A DNA stretch of 6,808 nucleotides, taken from assembly GCA_020846815.1 (NCBI GenBank), contig JADLDF010000317.1, positions 1 through 6,808 on the forward strand, written 5' to 3'. This document shows, one piece after another, positions 1-5,871 of this stretch (the stretch's first letter is position 1; every line of letters begins with the position of its first letter). Origin of the DNA: Gammaproteobacteria bacterium. Its GTDB lineage: Bacteria > Pseudomonadota > Gammaproteobacteria > Steroidobacterales > Steroidobacteraceae. The notes below the pieces were generated by a model. The model saw only the letters and a list, made by a program, of their open reading frames with translations, was not told the DNA's origin and made no database searches. Both the position numbers and the translations under genes were made by a program.

Positions 1-783
1 GCGATCCAGCGCCAGTTCCATCACCTGGTGCGCACCGTGCCCGGCGCCGGCCGGCTGGTCGTCAACGCCGGCGATCCGCTGCTCGCCGAGACTTTGGCGA
101 TGGGCAGCTGGACGCCGCGCGAGGGATTCGCACGCGACGGTGGCGGCGGCGCAGAGTGGCGCAGCCGCGCGCTGCCCGGCGGCGAGGACGGTTCGAAGTT
201 CGAGGTGCTGTTCGACGGCGCGGTGGTCGGCAAGGTCGACTGGAAGCTGCTCGGCGGCCACAACGTCGACAACGCGCTGGCGGCGATCGCCGCGGCGCGC
301 CACGCCGGCGTGCCGCCCGAGGTCGCCTGCGCCGCGCTCGGCGAGTTCCGCGGCATCAAGCGCCGCATGGAGCTGCGCGGCGAGGTGCGCGGAGTCAGGG
401 TCTACGACGACTTCGCCCACCATCCGACGGCGATCGCCACGACCCTCGACGGCCTGCGCCGCCGCGTCGGCCGCGAACGCATCTTCGCCGTGCTCGAGCC
501 GCGCTCGAACACCATGAAGCTCGGCGTGCACCGCGAGACCCTCGCGCCCTCGCTGGCCGGCGCCGACGAGGTCTGGCTGTACGCACCGTCCGACCTCGGC
601 TGGGACGCCGGCGAGATCGTCCGCGCGCTGGGCGCGCGCGGCCATGCGAGCGACGACGTCGACGCGCTCGCCCGCGCGCTCGCCGGCCGCTTGCGCGCCG
701 GGGACCACGCGCTGATCATGTCGAACGGTGGCTTCGGCGGCCTGCACGTGAAGCTGCTGGCGGCCCTCGAGGCCGCCGGCTGA
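1..783 (+). CDS. mpl: UDP-N-acetylmuramate:L-alanyl-gamma-D-glutamyl-meso-diaminopimelate ligase (murein peptide ligase), 3' part
   Basis: Mpl is a cytoplasmic ATP-dependent Mur ligase that joins the recycled tripeptide L-Ala-gamma-D-Glu-meso-DAP to UDP-MurNAc, returning cell-wall fragments to peptidoglycan synthesis. The reading frame is open from base 1 and no start is present, so the gene enters from the left. The 260 residues visible are the end of the central ATPase domain and the C-terminal domain; the family is about 450-460 residues, so roughly 190-200 are missing. Visible Mur-ligase marks, in fragment numbering, are the GHNVDN motif (86-91), KRRME (120-124), DDFAHHPTA (136-144), EPRSNTMKLG (166-175) and SNGGFGG near the C-terminus (241-247). 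The DDFAHHPTA and EPRSNTMKLG pair is typical of Mpl rather than MurC. The gene ends in TGA 67 bases before ubiX on the same strand, consistent with co-transcription. The 3' end is intact. Confidence 0.95.
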   Translation, partial: AIQRQFHHLVRTVPGAGRLVVNAGDPLLAETLAMGSWTPREGFARDGGGGAEWRSRALPGGEDGSKFEVLFDGAVVGKVDWKLLGGHNVDNALAAIAAARHAGVPPEVACAALGEFRGIKRRMELRGEVRGVRVYDDFAHHPTAIATTLDGLRRRVGRERIFAVLEPRSNTMKLGVHRETLAPSLAGADEVWLYAPSDLGWDAGEIVRALGARGHASDDVDALARALAGRLRAGDHALIMSNGGFGGLHVKLLAALEAAG

Positions 784-837
784 GCGAGCCGGACCGGCTG
801 GTGGCGGCGACGGATCGGTGGCAGCGGCGACCAGGTC

Positions 838-841
838 AGGG
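838..841 (+). promoter_or_regulatory. Ribosome binding site of ubiX
   Basis: AGGG lies 9 bases upstream of the ATG at 851 and supports that start. A GTG at 841 overlaps this motif and lies in a different reading frame from ubiX. Confidence 0.5.
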
Positions 842-850
842 TGAATCACG

Positions 851-1471
851 ATGACGATCGTCAACGACAAGCGGATCACGGTCGGCATGACGGGCGCCTC
901 CGGCGCCCAGTACGGCCTGCGCCTGGTCGAGTGCCTGGTCAGGGCCGACTACCAGGTGCTGGTGATGTTCACCAAGGCCGCGCAGATCGTCGTCGGCTCC
1001 GAGACCGACTGCCGCCTGCCGGGCCGCACCGCCGAACAGACGCGCTATCTCACCTCGCTCTATGGCGCGCGCGACGGCCAGCTGCGCGTCTACGGCGACG
1101 AAGAATGGACCTCGCCGGTCGCGAGCGGTTCGGGCGCGCCGCGCCGTATGGCGGTCTGCCCGGCGAGCATGGCCACGGTCTCGGCGATCGCCTGCGGCGC
1201 CAGCGAGAACCTGCTCGAGCGCGCCGCCGACGTCATCATCAAGGAACGCGGCAACCTCGTTATCGTGCCGCGCGAGACGCCGTTCTCCGCGATCCATCTC
1301 GAGAACATGCTGAAGCTGTCGCGGCTCGGCGTGACCATCCTTCCAGCGAATCCGGGCTTCTACAATCGTCCCGCGCAGGTCGAGGCGCTGGTCGACTTCA
1401 TCGTCTCGCGGGTGCTCGATCAGTTCGGCATCGAGAACGACCTGATGGCGCGCTGGGGCGTCTGCACGTAG
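851..1471 (+). CDS. ubiX: Flavin prenyltransferase UbiX
   Basis: UbiX transfers a dimethylallyl group from dimethylallyl phosphate to reduced FMN, making the prenylated FMN used by UbiD-type decarboxylases. In this setting that is 3-octaprenyl-4-hydroxybenzoate decarboxylation in ubiquinone biosynthesis. The 206-residue product is a full-length single-domain flavoprotein. The N-terminal flavin-binding motif VGMTGASGAQYG is at 11-22. The segment CPASMATVSAIACG is at 103-116 and the hallmark ERAADVIIKER...PRETP at 123-144. FYNRP is at 170-174 and SRVLDQFG at 186-193. Residues S17, E51, R124, K131, R141, Y171 and R187 sit at the positions I recall as catalytic or phosphate-binding in Pseudomonas UbiX (S15, E49, R122, K129, R139, Y169, R185). 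So the enzyme looks intact. Adjacency to mpl is also seen in Pseudomonas. The start is set by the RBS and by the usual N-terminal length. Confidence 0.96.
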   Translation: MTIVNDKRITVGMTGASGAQYGLRLVECLVRADYQVLVMFTKAAQIVVGSETDCRLPGRTAEQTRYLTSLYGARDGQLRVYGDEEWTSPVASGSGAPRRMAVCPASMATVSAIACGASENLLERAADVIIKERGNLVIVPRETPFSAIHLENMLKLSRLGVTILPANPGFYNRPAQVEALVDFIVSRVLDQFGIENDLMARWGVCT

Positions 1472-1592
1472 GCCGGGCGCAAACACGGATCGAGGCAGGG
1501 CACGGCGCGCTTGCGGAGCGTAGTGCAGGGGAGAGCGGAGCAGGGCGGGGTCGGGGCGACACGCGAGGCGAGGCGATTCGCGGCGCGGCGGC

Positions 1593-1611
1593 GCAGTGCA
1601 GTGCAGTGCAG
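1593..1611 (+). repeat. Short tandem repeat, GCAGT x 3.8
   Basis: Three perfect copies of the pentamer GCAGT plus GCAG run from 1593 to 1611, immediately before the ribosome binding site of the LON-domain gene. It lies in the 158-base ubiX-LON gap (1472-1629). The rest of that gap is GC-rich with many G runs, and I see no clear promoter or terminator in it. The array is non-coding, so a change in copy number would alter the leader but not the distance from ribosome binding site to start. Confidence 0.7.
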
Positions 1612-1613
1612 GC

Positions 1614-1620
1614 AAGAGGG
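1614..1620 (+). promoter_or_regulatory. Ribosome binding site of the LON-domain gene
   Basis: AAGAGGG sits 9 bases before the ATG at 1630. It decides the start: the same frame is open far upstream through ubiX, but that upstream reading has no family resemblance. Translation from 1630 begins directly with the LON-domain signature. Confidence 0.6.
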
Positions 1621-1629
1621 CAATCAGCG

Positions 1630-2217
1630 ATGACGACCACTGTCGAGATCCCGCTGTTCCCGCTGAACACAGTGCTGTTTCCCGGCGGGCCGCTGCCGCT
1701 GCGGATCTTCGAGACGCGCTATACCGACATGGTGCGCCGCTGCATGCGCGAGCACAGCGCGTTCGGCGTGGTGCTGATCCGCGCCGGGACGGAGGCAGGC
1801 GACGTCGCCAGCACCGCCGAGATCGGCACCACCGCGAGGATCGTCGATTTCTACCAGCTGCCCGACCGGCTGCTCGGCATCACCTGCTCCGGCGAGAGGA
1901 AGTTCCGGATCCTCGAGCGCCGCCGCCAGGCCGACGGCCTGAACCTCGGCAAGGTCGAGTGGCTGCCCGAGGAAGCGAAGCTCGAGGTCCCCGGTGAATA
2001 CGCCCACCTCGCCGCGCTGCTGCGCAAGGTGCTGCCCGAGCTCGGCGAGATCTACCAGCAGGTGCCGAAGCACTTCGGCGACGCGAGCTGGGTGGGCTCG
2101 CGGCTAGTCGAGATCCTGCCGATCAGCCTCGGGGACAAGCAGGCCTGCCTGGAGATGCAGGATCCCGTGCAGCGCCTGGCCCGGGTGGCGCCGCTGATCC
2201 GGCGGGACGAGCCCTGA
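1630..2217 (+). CDS. LON peptidase substrate-binding domain protein (stand-alone)
   Basis: This 195-residue protein consists of the N-terminal substrate-binding (LAN, PF02190) domain of Lon protease and nothing else. There is no AAA+ Walker motif and no Ser-Lys protease domain. The signature EIPLFPLNTVLFPGGPLPL followed by RIFETRY occupies residues 6-31. It is followed by FGVVLI (45-50), the GTTARI strand (66-71), the GERKFRIL strand (88-95) and a helical C-terminal part from about 120 ending with DPVQRLARVAPLI (178-190). Stand-alone proteins of this type are common in proteobacteria and about this length. The exact function is not settled; a role in recognising or sequestering unfolded proteins is inferred from the Lon domain. 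It acts in the cytoplasm, having no signal peptide or membrane segment. It follows ubiX by 158 bases on the same strand and may share its transcript. Confidence 0.93.
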   Translation: MTTTVEIPLFPLNTVLFPGGPLPLRIFETRYTDMVRRCMREHSAFGVVLIRAGTEAGDVASTAEIGTTARIVDFYQLPDRLLGITCSGERKFRILERRRQADGLNLGKVEWLPEEAKLEVPGEYAHLAALLRKVLPELGEIYQQVPKHFGDASWVGSRLVEILPISLGDKQACLEMQDPVQRLARVAPLIRRDEP

Positions 2218-2238
2218 CGCTGCGCTTTGCCAAGGCTT

Positions 2239-2260
2239 CCGACGACGCGCAAATCGTCGG
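2239..2260 (+). repeat. Inverted repeat after the LON-domain gene (possible weak terminator)
   Basis: CCGACGA (2239-2245) and TCGTCGG (2254-2260) form a perfect 7-base stem with an 8-base loop, 21 bases after the LON-domain stop. The flanks CTTCC (2236-2240) and GGAAG (2265-2269) could form an alternative outer pairing. No T-run follows on either strand, so intrinsic termination is unproven. It may simply be a transcript 3'-end structure. Confidence 0.35.
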
Positions 2261-2311
2261 CCGAGGAAGATGCAGCTTCAGGCAGGTTCGTTGGGCGGCC
2301 TGGAGCCGACG

Positions 2312-2614
2312 ATGACGGCGTATGTGGCTCTGCTGCGAGCGGTGAATGTCGGTGGAACCGGCAGGCTGCCCATGGAGGAGCTCGAACGCATGTGCGTGCA
2401 GGCAGGCTTCGAGGATGTGCGGACCTATATCGCCAGCGGGAATGTGGTTTTCGGCTGCAAGCGGTCGGAGGCGGCGGTGAAGGCCCGGCTCGAGGCCGCA
2501 CTTGCGGCATACGCGGGCAAGCCGGTGGGCGTGCTCGTGCGCACTCGTGACGAAATCGCCGCCGTTCTGGCAGCCAATCCGTGCTGTGAAACCTGGCTGC
2601 GGTCCTCACTCTAG
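2312..2614 (+). CDS. DUF1697 family protein, truncated at the C-terminus
   Basis: This matches the N-terminal half of the DUF1697 family (PF08002), a small cytoplasmic family of unknown function. Recognisable marks are the start MTAYVALLRAVNVGG (1-15), LPMEEL (19-24), FEDVRTYIASGNVVF (33-47) and a helix-strand segment to VLAANP (85-90). After residue 90 the resemblance ends, and the frame stops at TAG after 100 residues; complete members run about 175-180. The missing half normally holds a second alpha/beta unit, so the product is probably non-functional or a decayed gene. The ATG at 2312 is chosen because GGAG lies 6 bases upstream and the family motif starts there. An in-frame ATG at 2270 would add 14 residues without family resemblance. 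GC content is lower than in the flanking genes, suggesting an acquired or decaying locus. It faces the next gene tail to tail, 16 bases away. Confidence 0.72.
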   Translation: MTAYVALLRAVNVGGTGRLPMEELERMCVQAGFEDVRTYIASGNVVFGCKRSEAAVKARLEAALAAYAGKPVGVLVRTRDEIAAVLAANPCCETWLRSSL

Positions 2615-2630
2615 ATGGGCCGTCGGAGGT

Positions 2631-2900
2631 TCACTTTCCTGACGCTTGACCGGCATGAATTCCGGGTAAAGGGCCGTCGAAATCCTGCAGGCGAACGACC
2701 CGCGGGCGCGGCTGCAACGCATCGATGACTTCGACGTATCGAAAGTTCTCCGAGATGCGTCGAACGGCGTGCAGCGAAAGCGCGCGCGAACGCCCGCCGA
2801 GAGTGGCGATGCGGCGCTTGTCCTCCGGCGCAAGGCGCGCCGCGCGCACCTTGTCGCTCGTCTTCTTTGCCAAAGCGTGTGCCATATCAGAAGCCTTCAT
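2631..2900 (-). CDS. Small basic protein of unknown function
   Basis: I do not recognise a named family. The 89-residue product is rich in Arg, Lys and Ala. It has no signal peptide or membrane segment, and probably has a helical N-terminal half: KKTSDKVRAARLAPEDKRR (12-30), then GGRSRAL (35-41), then RRISENFRYVEVIDAL (47-62). A short C-terminal part contains QDFDGPLPGIHAG (72-84). The middle codons show the strong G/C third-position bias of the genome, while both ends do not. That favours this strand as coding over the opposite-strand readings. Two starts are possible: ATG at 2900, or ATG at 2885, which has AAGG 8 bases upstream and gives 84 residues. It is convergent with the truncated DUF1697 gene. 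It could be nucleic-acid binding by composition, but that is only a guess. Confidence 0.6.
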   Translation of the reverse strand: MKASDMAHALAKKTSDKVRAARLAPEDKRRIATLGGRSRALSLHAVRRISENFRYVEVIDALQPRPRVVRLQDFDGPLPGIHAGQASGK

Positions 2901-3022
2901 GCCCGCTCATATGCTCAGCTTAGCGCCAAGCAGGTTCGCAACGGGCGGCCAGGAGGCTCGCGAGGCGGACACCTATGCACGCCGTGCTTGTGTCCTCATA
3001 GACTGGAACACCCGCTGACGAA
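2901..3022. other. Intergenic region between the CPBP gene and the small orphan gene
   Basis: This 122-base AT-richer gap must hold the leader of the small - strand gene. The one structure I can point to is an imperfect 14-base palindrome, GCTTAGCGCCAAGC (2918-2931, 12 of 14 positions symmetric), 18 bases upstream of the ATG at 2900. No convincing -35/-10 pair or intrinsic terminator for the CPBP gene was found. Confidence 0.35.
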
Positions 3023-3916
3023 CTACGGTGATACCGCGCCTCGCGCGCCGCGGGAGCGGTAGAAGCGCAGGAGGATGGCGCCGATGACGGCGCACCACGC
3101 CAGCACTAGCCAGCCGACGACGCCGTCGAAGTCGGACAGCAGCCAGGCGGCCGGGTGGCCCGCGACGGGGCGGGAGGATTCGCGCATGACCGAGATCACC
3201 CAGACCCAGCCGGCGTGCAGGCCGATGCAGGCGGCGATGTTGCCGGTCAGCGTGCGGACGAGGCCGAGCAGCACGCCGACGGCGGCGAGGCAGAGGAAGG
3301 CGTCGACGATGGACAGCGGGTGTGCGAAGGCCGCCAGCGAACCGGCGAGCAGCTCGAAGCCGCTGCCGGGGCCGAGCTGCTCGGGCGGGATGCGGTGGCT
3401 GGCGAGGAAGTGGGTCGCGGCATAGAGCGGCGCGATCAGCAGGATCGCGACGGCGGGGCCGGATTCGCGCTGCACGCCGCTGTGCATCGCGCCGCGCAGG
3501 AAGGTCTCCTCGATCAGCGCCACGGTCAGCCCGGTGGCGAGGCCTGCGCCGGCGAGGCGGACGAAGACGGCCGCGTCCAGCGCGACGTCGGCGCGCGGCG
3601 CGCGCAGGCCGGCGGCGAACATGAGCAGCACGATCGGCAGCATGGTCGCGACGCCGAGCGCGAGGCCGAGCGCGGCCTCGCGCAGGAAGTCGCGCCGCGG
3701 CAGGCCGTAGCCGAGACTGGCGCGATCGGCCACGCCGAGGCGGCGGGCGAGCAGCACGATGCCGACGGCCATGAGCAGCATCCAGATGCGGCTCGCGACG
3801 CGGTGGAAGCGCAGGTCGAACTGCGGCGTGAGCAGCTCCCAGGCGGGCCAGGCCAGCGTGGCCGCCGCAGCCAGCGTCAGCACGATCAGGCCGAAAAAGC
3901 TCAGGAAGGCGCGCAT
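3023..3916 (-). CDS. CPBP family intramembrane glutamic/metalloprotease
   Basis: This 297-residue polytopic membrane protein belongs to the CPBP (CAAX protease and bacteriocin-processing, PF02517; Rce1/Abi-like) family, whose members cleave or process membrane-associated substrates. Hydrophobic segments lie at about 4-23, 43-57, 81-103, 119-135, 153-170, 186-222, 225-244 and 264-284. The three family motifs are present. EETFLR (136-141) is the EExxxR catalytic motif. The segment LYAATHFLASH (164-174) gives the second motif histidine, H169 or H174. GLHAGW (232-237) gives the third histidine, H234. The active site therefore appears complete. Its substrate is unknown; bacterial members have been linked to bacteriocin immunity, protein maturation or no known role. 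It lies 90 bases downstream of the TraB/GumN gene on the same strand. No clear ribosome binding site precedes its ATG. Confidence 0.92.
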   Translation of the reverse strand: MRAFLSFFGLIVLTLAAAATLAWPAWELLTPQFDLRFHRVASRIWMLLMAVGIVLLARRLGVADRASLGYGLPRRDFLREAALGLALGVATMLPIVLLMFAAGLRAPRADVALDAAVFVRLAGAGLATGLTVALIEETFLRGAMHSGVQRESGPAVAILLIAPLYAATHFLASHRIPPEQLGPGSGFELLAGSLAAFAHPLSIVDAFLCLAAVGVLLGLVRTLTGNIAACIGLHAGWVWVISVMRESSRPVAGHPAAWLLSDFDGVVGWLVLAWCAVIGAILLRFYRSRGARGAVSP

Positions 3917-4006
3917 GCGGCCAGTATGCCCGCCGCCGCGGCGTGCGCGTGACGAGTCCGAAGATCGGCGCAGGCGAGCACGCCAGGCCAGGAGTCTGCC
4001 GCCGCG

Positions 4007-5044
4007 TCAGTGCAGGCGCAGGGGCTCCACCGTGAGGCCGCGGGCGCGCAGCAGCGCGACCAGTCCGCGCTCGCCGACGAGGTGCATCGCGCCGACGACC
4101 AGCAGGGTGTCGTCGCTCTCGCGCAGCAGGGCCTCCACCTGCGGCACCCAGTTGCGGTTGCGGCCATGGACCAGCGGCTCGTAGAGGCCCGGGAAGCGCC
4201 GGTATTCGCGCAGCAGCAAGCGCGCCAGCGCGCGCTCGTCGCCCTCGCGCCAGGCGCGGGTCAGCGCGTCGGCCTCGCGCAGGCTGCCGGCGGTGTCGTC
4301 GAGCGTCAGCTCGAGCAGCCGGGCCTGGTCGGCGGGCGGCAGCGCATCGAACAGCCCGAGCTGGTATTCGAGCGTCTCGAGTCCGCCGATCGGCTTGCCG
4401 TCGGCGAGCGCGCGGGTCTTGAGCTGCTCCTCGACGCCGAGCGCGGGCTCGAAGCCGAGTCGCGCGAGGCTCGAGACCGAGTAGAGCAGGGCCACGGCCC
4501 AGGGCTCGAGCCGGTCGAGCGTCGCGAGCTCGAGCCCTAAGTGCTCGAACTCCACGCGGGCCCGCTCCCAGCGGCGCTCGCCGAGTGCGCGGCGCAGGCC
4601 GTCGCCGGGCCCGTAGGTCGCATGCTGGGTCGTGAAGGCGGCCGCGGCAGCGGGGTCGACGTCGTCGAGGTCGATCTCCATGACCAGCCGCTCGGCCTCG
4701 AGATAGGCCTGCTCGATCGCGGCCGGCAGCGCCGCATCGCCCGGGCGCAGCAGATGGATCGAACCGGTGAGGAAGACCGTGCCGCCGCCCGGGCCGCGGA
4801 TCTTCCAGACGAGACCCCGGCCGGTCGCGGCCGGAGGCGCATTCGGGCTGGGCACGGGCTTGGCCGCGCCCGGCGCGGCCGGATCGACGACGGCCGCAGG
4901 GGATGTGCCGGGGATGGGAGCGGCGGCGCCCATCGGCGCCGGCACGGGCTCGACCCGCGCGCCTGCGGCGCTCAGGCCACCGACGAGGAAGACGAGGAGG
5001 GCGGCGCAGGCCGGTGCTGCTGCGCGGCGAAGCGTTCGAGCCAC
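4007..5044 (-). CDS. TraB/GumN family exported protein
   Basis: The 345-residue product belongs to the TraB/GumN family (PF01963), which is related to the Tiki metalloproteases. Bacterial members are mostly uncharacterised exported proteins. Residues 1-29 form a signal peptide: RTLRR, a hydrophobic core LLVFLVGGL (16-24) and a small-residue cleavage region near 26-29. A Pro/Ala-rich linker follows to about 74. The domain then runs to the end, with the first GxxH motif in TGSIHLL (93-99), MEIDLDD (122-128), the conserved glutamate in GLETLEYQLGLFD (221-233), RNRNW (295-299) and the second GxxH in GAMHLVG (318-324). The putative metal ligands are thus all present, and the protein should act in the periplasm or outer envelope. 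Translation starts at GTG 5044, inside the end of cpdA (73-base overlap), because GGAGG lies just upstream and only this start supplies a complete signal peptide. Confidence 0.92.
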   Translation of the reverse strand: MARTLRRAAAPACAALLVFLVGGLSAAGARVEPVPAPMGAAAPIPGTSPAAVVDPAAPGAAKPVPSPNAPPAATGRGLVWKIRGPGGGTVFLTGSIHLLRPGDAALPAAIEQAYLEAERLVMEIDLDDVDPAAAAAFTTQHATYGPGDGLRRALGERRWERARVEFEHLGLELATLDRLEPWAVALLYSVSSLARLGFEPALGVEEQLKTRALADGKPIGGLETLEYQLGLFDALPPADQARLLELTLDDTAGSLREADALTRAWREGDERALARLLLREYRRFPGLYEPLVHGRNRNWVPQVEALLRESDDTLLVVGAMHLVGERGLVALLRARGLTVEPLRLH

Positions 5045-5781
5045 ACGACCTCCGTGTCGATCGCGCCATCGGCGCGCAGCTCGAGGATACGATAGCCGGG
5101 CGGGCGGGTGTCCACGGCGAACTCGTCGGCCAGCGGACGGAACTGCGTGCAGGTCGAGGGCGAGGAGAACAGGCGTACGGCGTCGCGCCGGCCGTCGTAG
5201 GCCTGGTGCACGTGGCCCCAGGCGATGCCGCGGACGCCGGGGTGCCGATCGACGACCGCGAAGAACGCCGCCGCATTCTCCAGCCCCACCTCGTCGAGCC
5301 AGCGGCTGGCCATCGGCACGGGGTGGTGGTGCAGGCAGACGAGCACGTGGCGCCGGCCGGCGCCGGAGAGGGCCTGTTCGAGGGCGTCGAGCTCGGCCGG
5401 CGCGAGCCGCCCGCCGGCGCGGCCGGGCACGACGCTGTCGAGCAGCACGATCCGCCAGTCGGCGAGGTCGCGCCAGCCGCCGACCTGGAACGGCTCGCCG
5501 CGCAGCGCGGCGCGCATCTGCGCCGGATCGTCGTGGTTGCCGGGGATGCAGAGCACGGGCTTGCGCAGATGACGCAGCGCGGCGTGGAAGTGCGCATAGC
5601 CGCCCGGGTCGTCCTGCACGAGGTCCCCGGTCACCAGGACCGCGTCCGCGGCAGCGACGTCGGCGGCCGCGGCATCGAGCACCGCGTGCATCGCCGGCAG
5701 GGTCGCGAGACCCCGCAGGTCGCCGGCGGCGGTGCCGAAGAGGTGAGTGTCAGTGATCTGCACCAGGCGCAGGGGCTTCAT
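4972..5781 (-). CDS. cpdA: 3',5'-cyclic-AMP phosphodiesterase CpdA (Icc), calcineurin-like metallophosphoesterase
   Basis: CpdA hydrolyses cyclic AMP to AMP in the cytoplasm and so tunes CRP-type cAMP signalling. The 269-residue product has the full class III phosphodiesterase metal-binding set. These are D11 and H13 in QITDTHLF, D53 in VTGDLVQD, N82-H83 in PGNHDDP, the LHHHP histidines (150-154), and H190 and H192 in WGHVHQ. The C-terminal segments SPSTCTQF (207-214) and FAVDTRPPGYR (221-231) are characteristic of CpdA/Icc rather than other calcineurin-like enzymes. The last residues, PPSSSSSSVA, lie beyond the conserved fold and are encoded by bases shared with the signal peptide of the next gene. 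No strong ribosome binding site precedes the ATG at 5781. A six-codon reading frame upstream ends in an ATGA overlap with this start. A - strand terminator-like hairpin lies about 100 bases upstream, between it and ahcY. Confidence 0.93.
   Translation of the reverse strand: MKPLRLVQITDTHLFGTAAGDLRGLATLPAMHAVLDAAAADVAAADAVLVTGDLVQDDPGGYAHFHAALRHLRKPVLCIPGNHDDPAQMRAALRGEPFQVGGWRDLADWRIVLLDSVVPGRAGGRLAPAELDALEQALSGAGRRHVLVCLHHHPVPMASRWLDEVGLENAAAFFAVVDRHPGVRGIAWGHVHQAYDGRRDAVRLFSSPSTCTQFRPLADEFAVDTRPPGYRILELRADGAIDTEVVWLERFAAQQHRPAPPSSSSSSVA
5049..5053 (-). promoter_or_regulatory. Ribosome binding site of the TraB/GumN gene, inside cpdA
   Basis: On the - strand a perfect GGAGG is followed by four bases and the GTG at 5044. 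It lies within the cpdA coding sequence and is the main evidence for the overlapping GTG start. The spacing is on the short side. Confidence 0.6.
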
Positions 5782-5871
5782 CCGCGTCGTCGTTCCATCC
5801 GAGAGTGGCGAATAGAGTCGGGCCCGGTACGCGAGCGTTCTGCAACGCGCTCCTGCGACTTCGAGTCAGCG

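Noticed and set aside
836..1615. A 259-codon - strand frame opposite ubiX
   Set aside because: It is antisense to an unambiguous ubiX and contains no recognisable motif.
841..2217. A 458-codon + strand frame that would fuse a long N-terminal part to the LON-domain protein
   Set aside because: The upstream portion overlaps ubiX in the wrong frame, has Arg-rich shadow composition, and is followed by a good ribosome binding site and ATG at 1630 where the LON domain begins.
2615..2728. A continuation of DUF1697 after the TAG, where the in-frame reading contains HEFRVKGRR, faintly like a family C-terminal strand
   Set aside because: The match is too short, the spacing is wrong and most of the domain is absent. 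The bases are also used by the antisense gene.
2901..2950. An integron attC-like or REP-like element in the low-GC islet
   Set aside because: Short complementary segments exist, but the conserved attC core sites and a repeated copy elsewhere in the window are missing.
2725..3018. A + strand frame of 97 codons opposite the small orphan gene
   Set aside because: Its composition looks like the complement of a coding frame. The - strand reading has better codon bias and a more protein-like layout.
2973..5597. An 874-codon open frame on the - strand
   Set aside because: It runs through the CPBP, TraB/GumN and cpdA genes in another frame. It is extremely Arg/Ala/Pro-rich, which is the usual stop-poor shadow in GC-rich DNA, and shows no domain.
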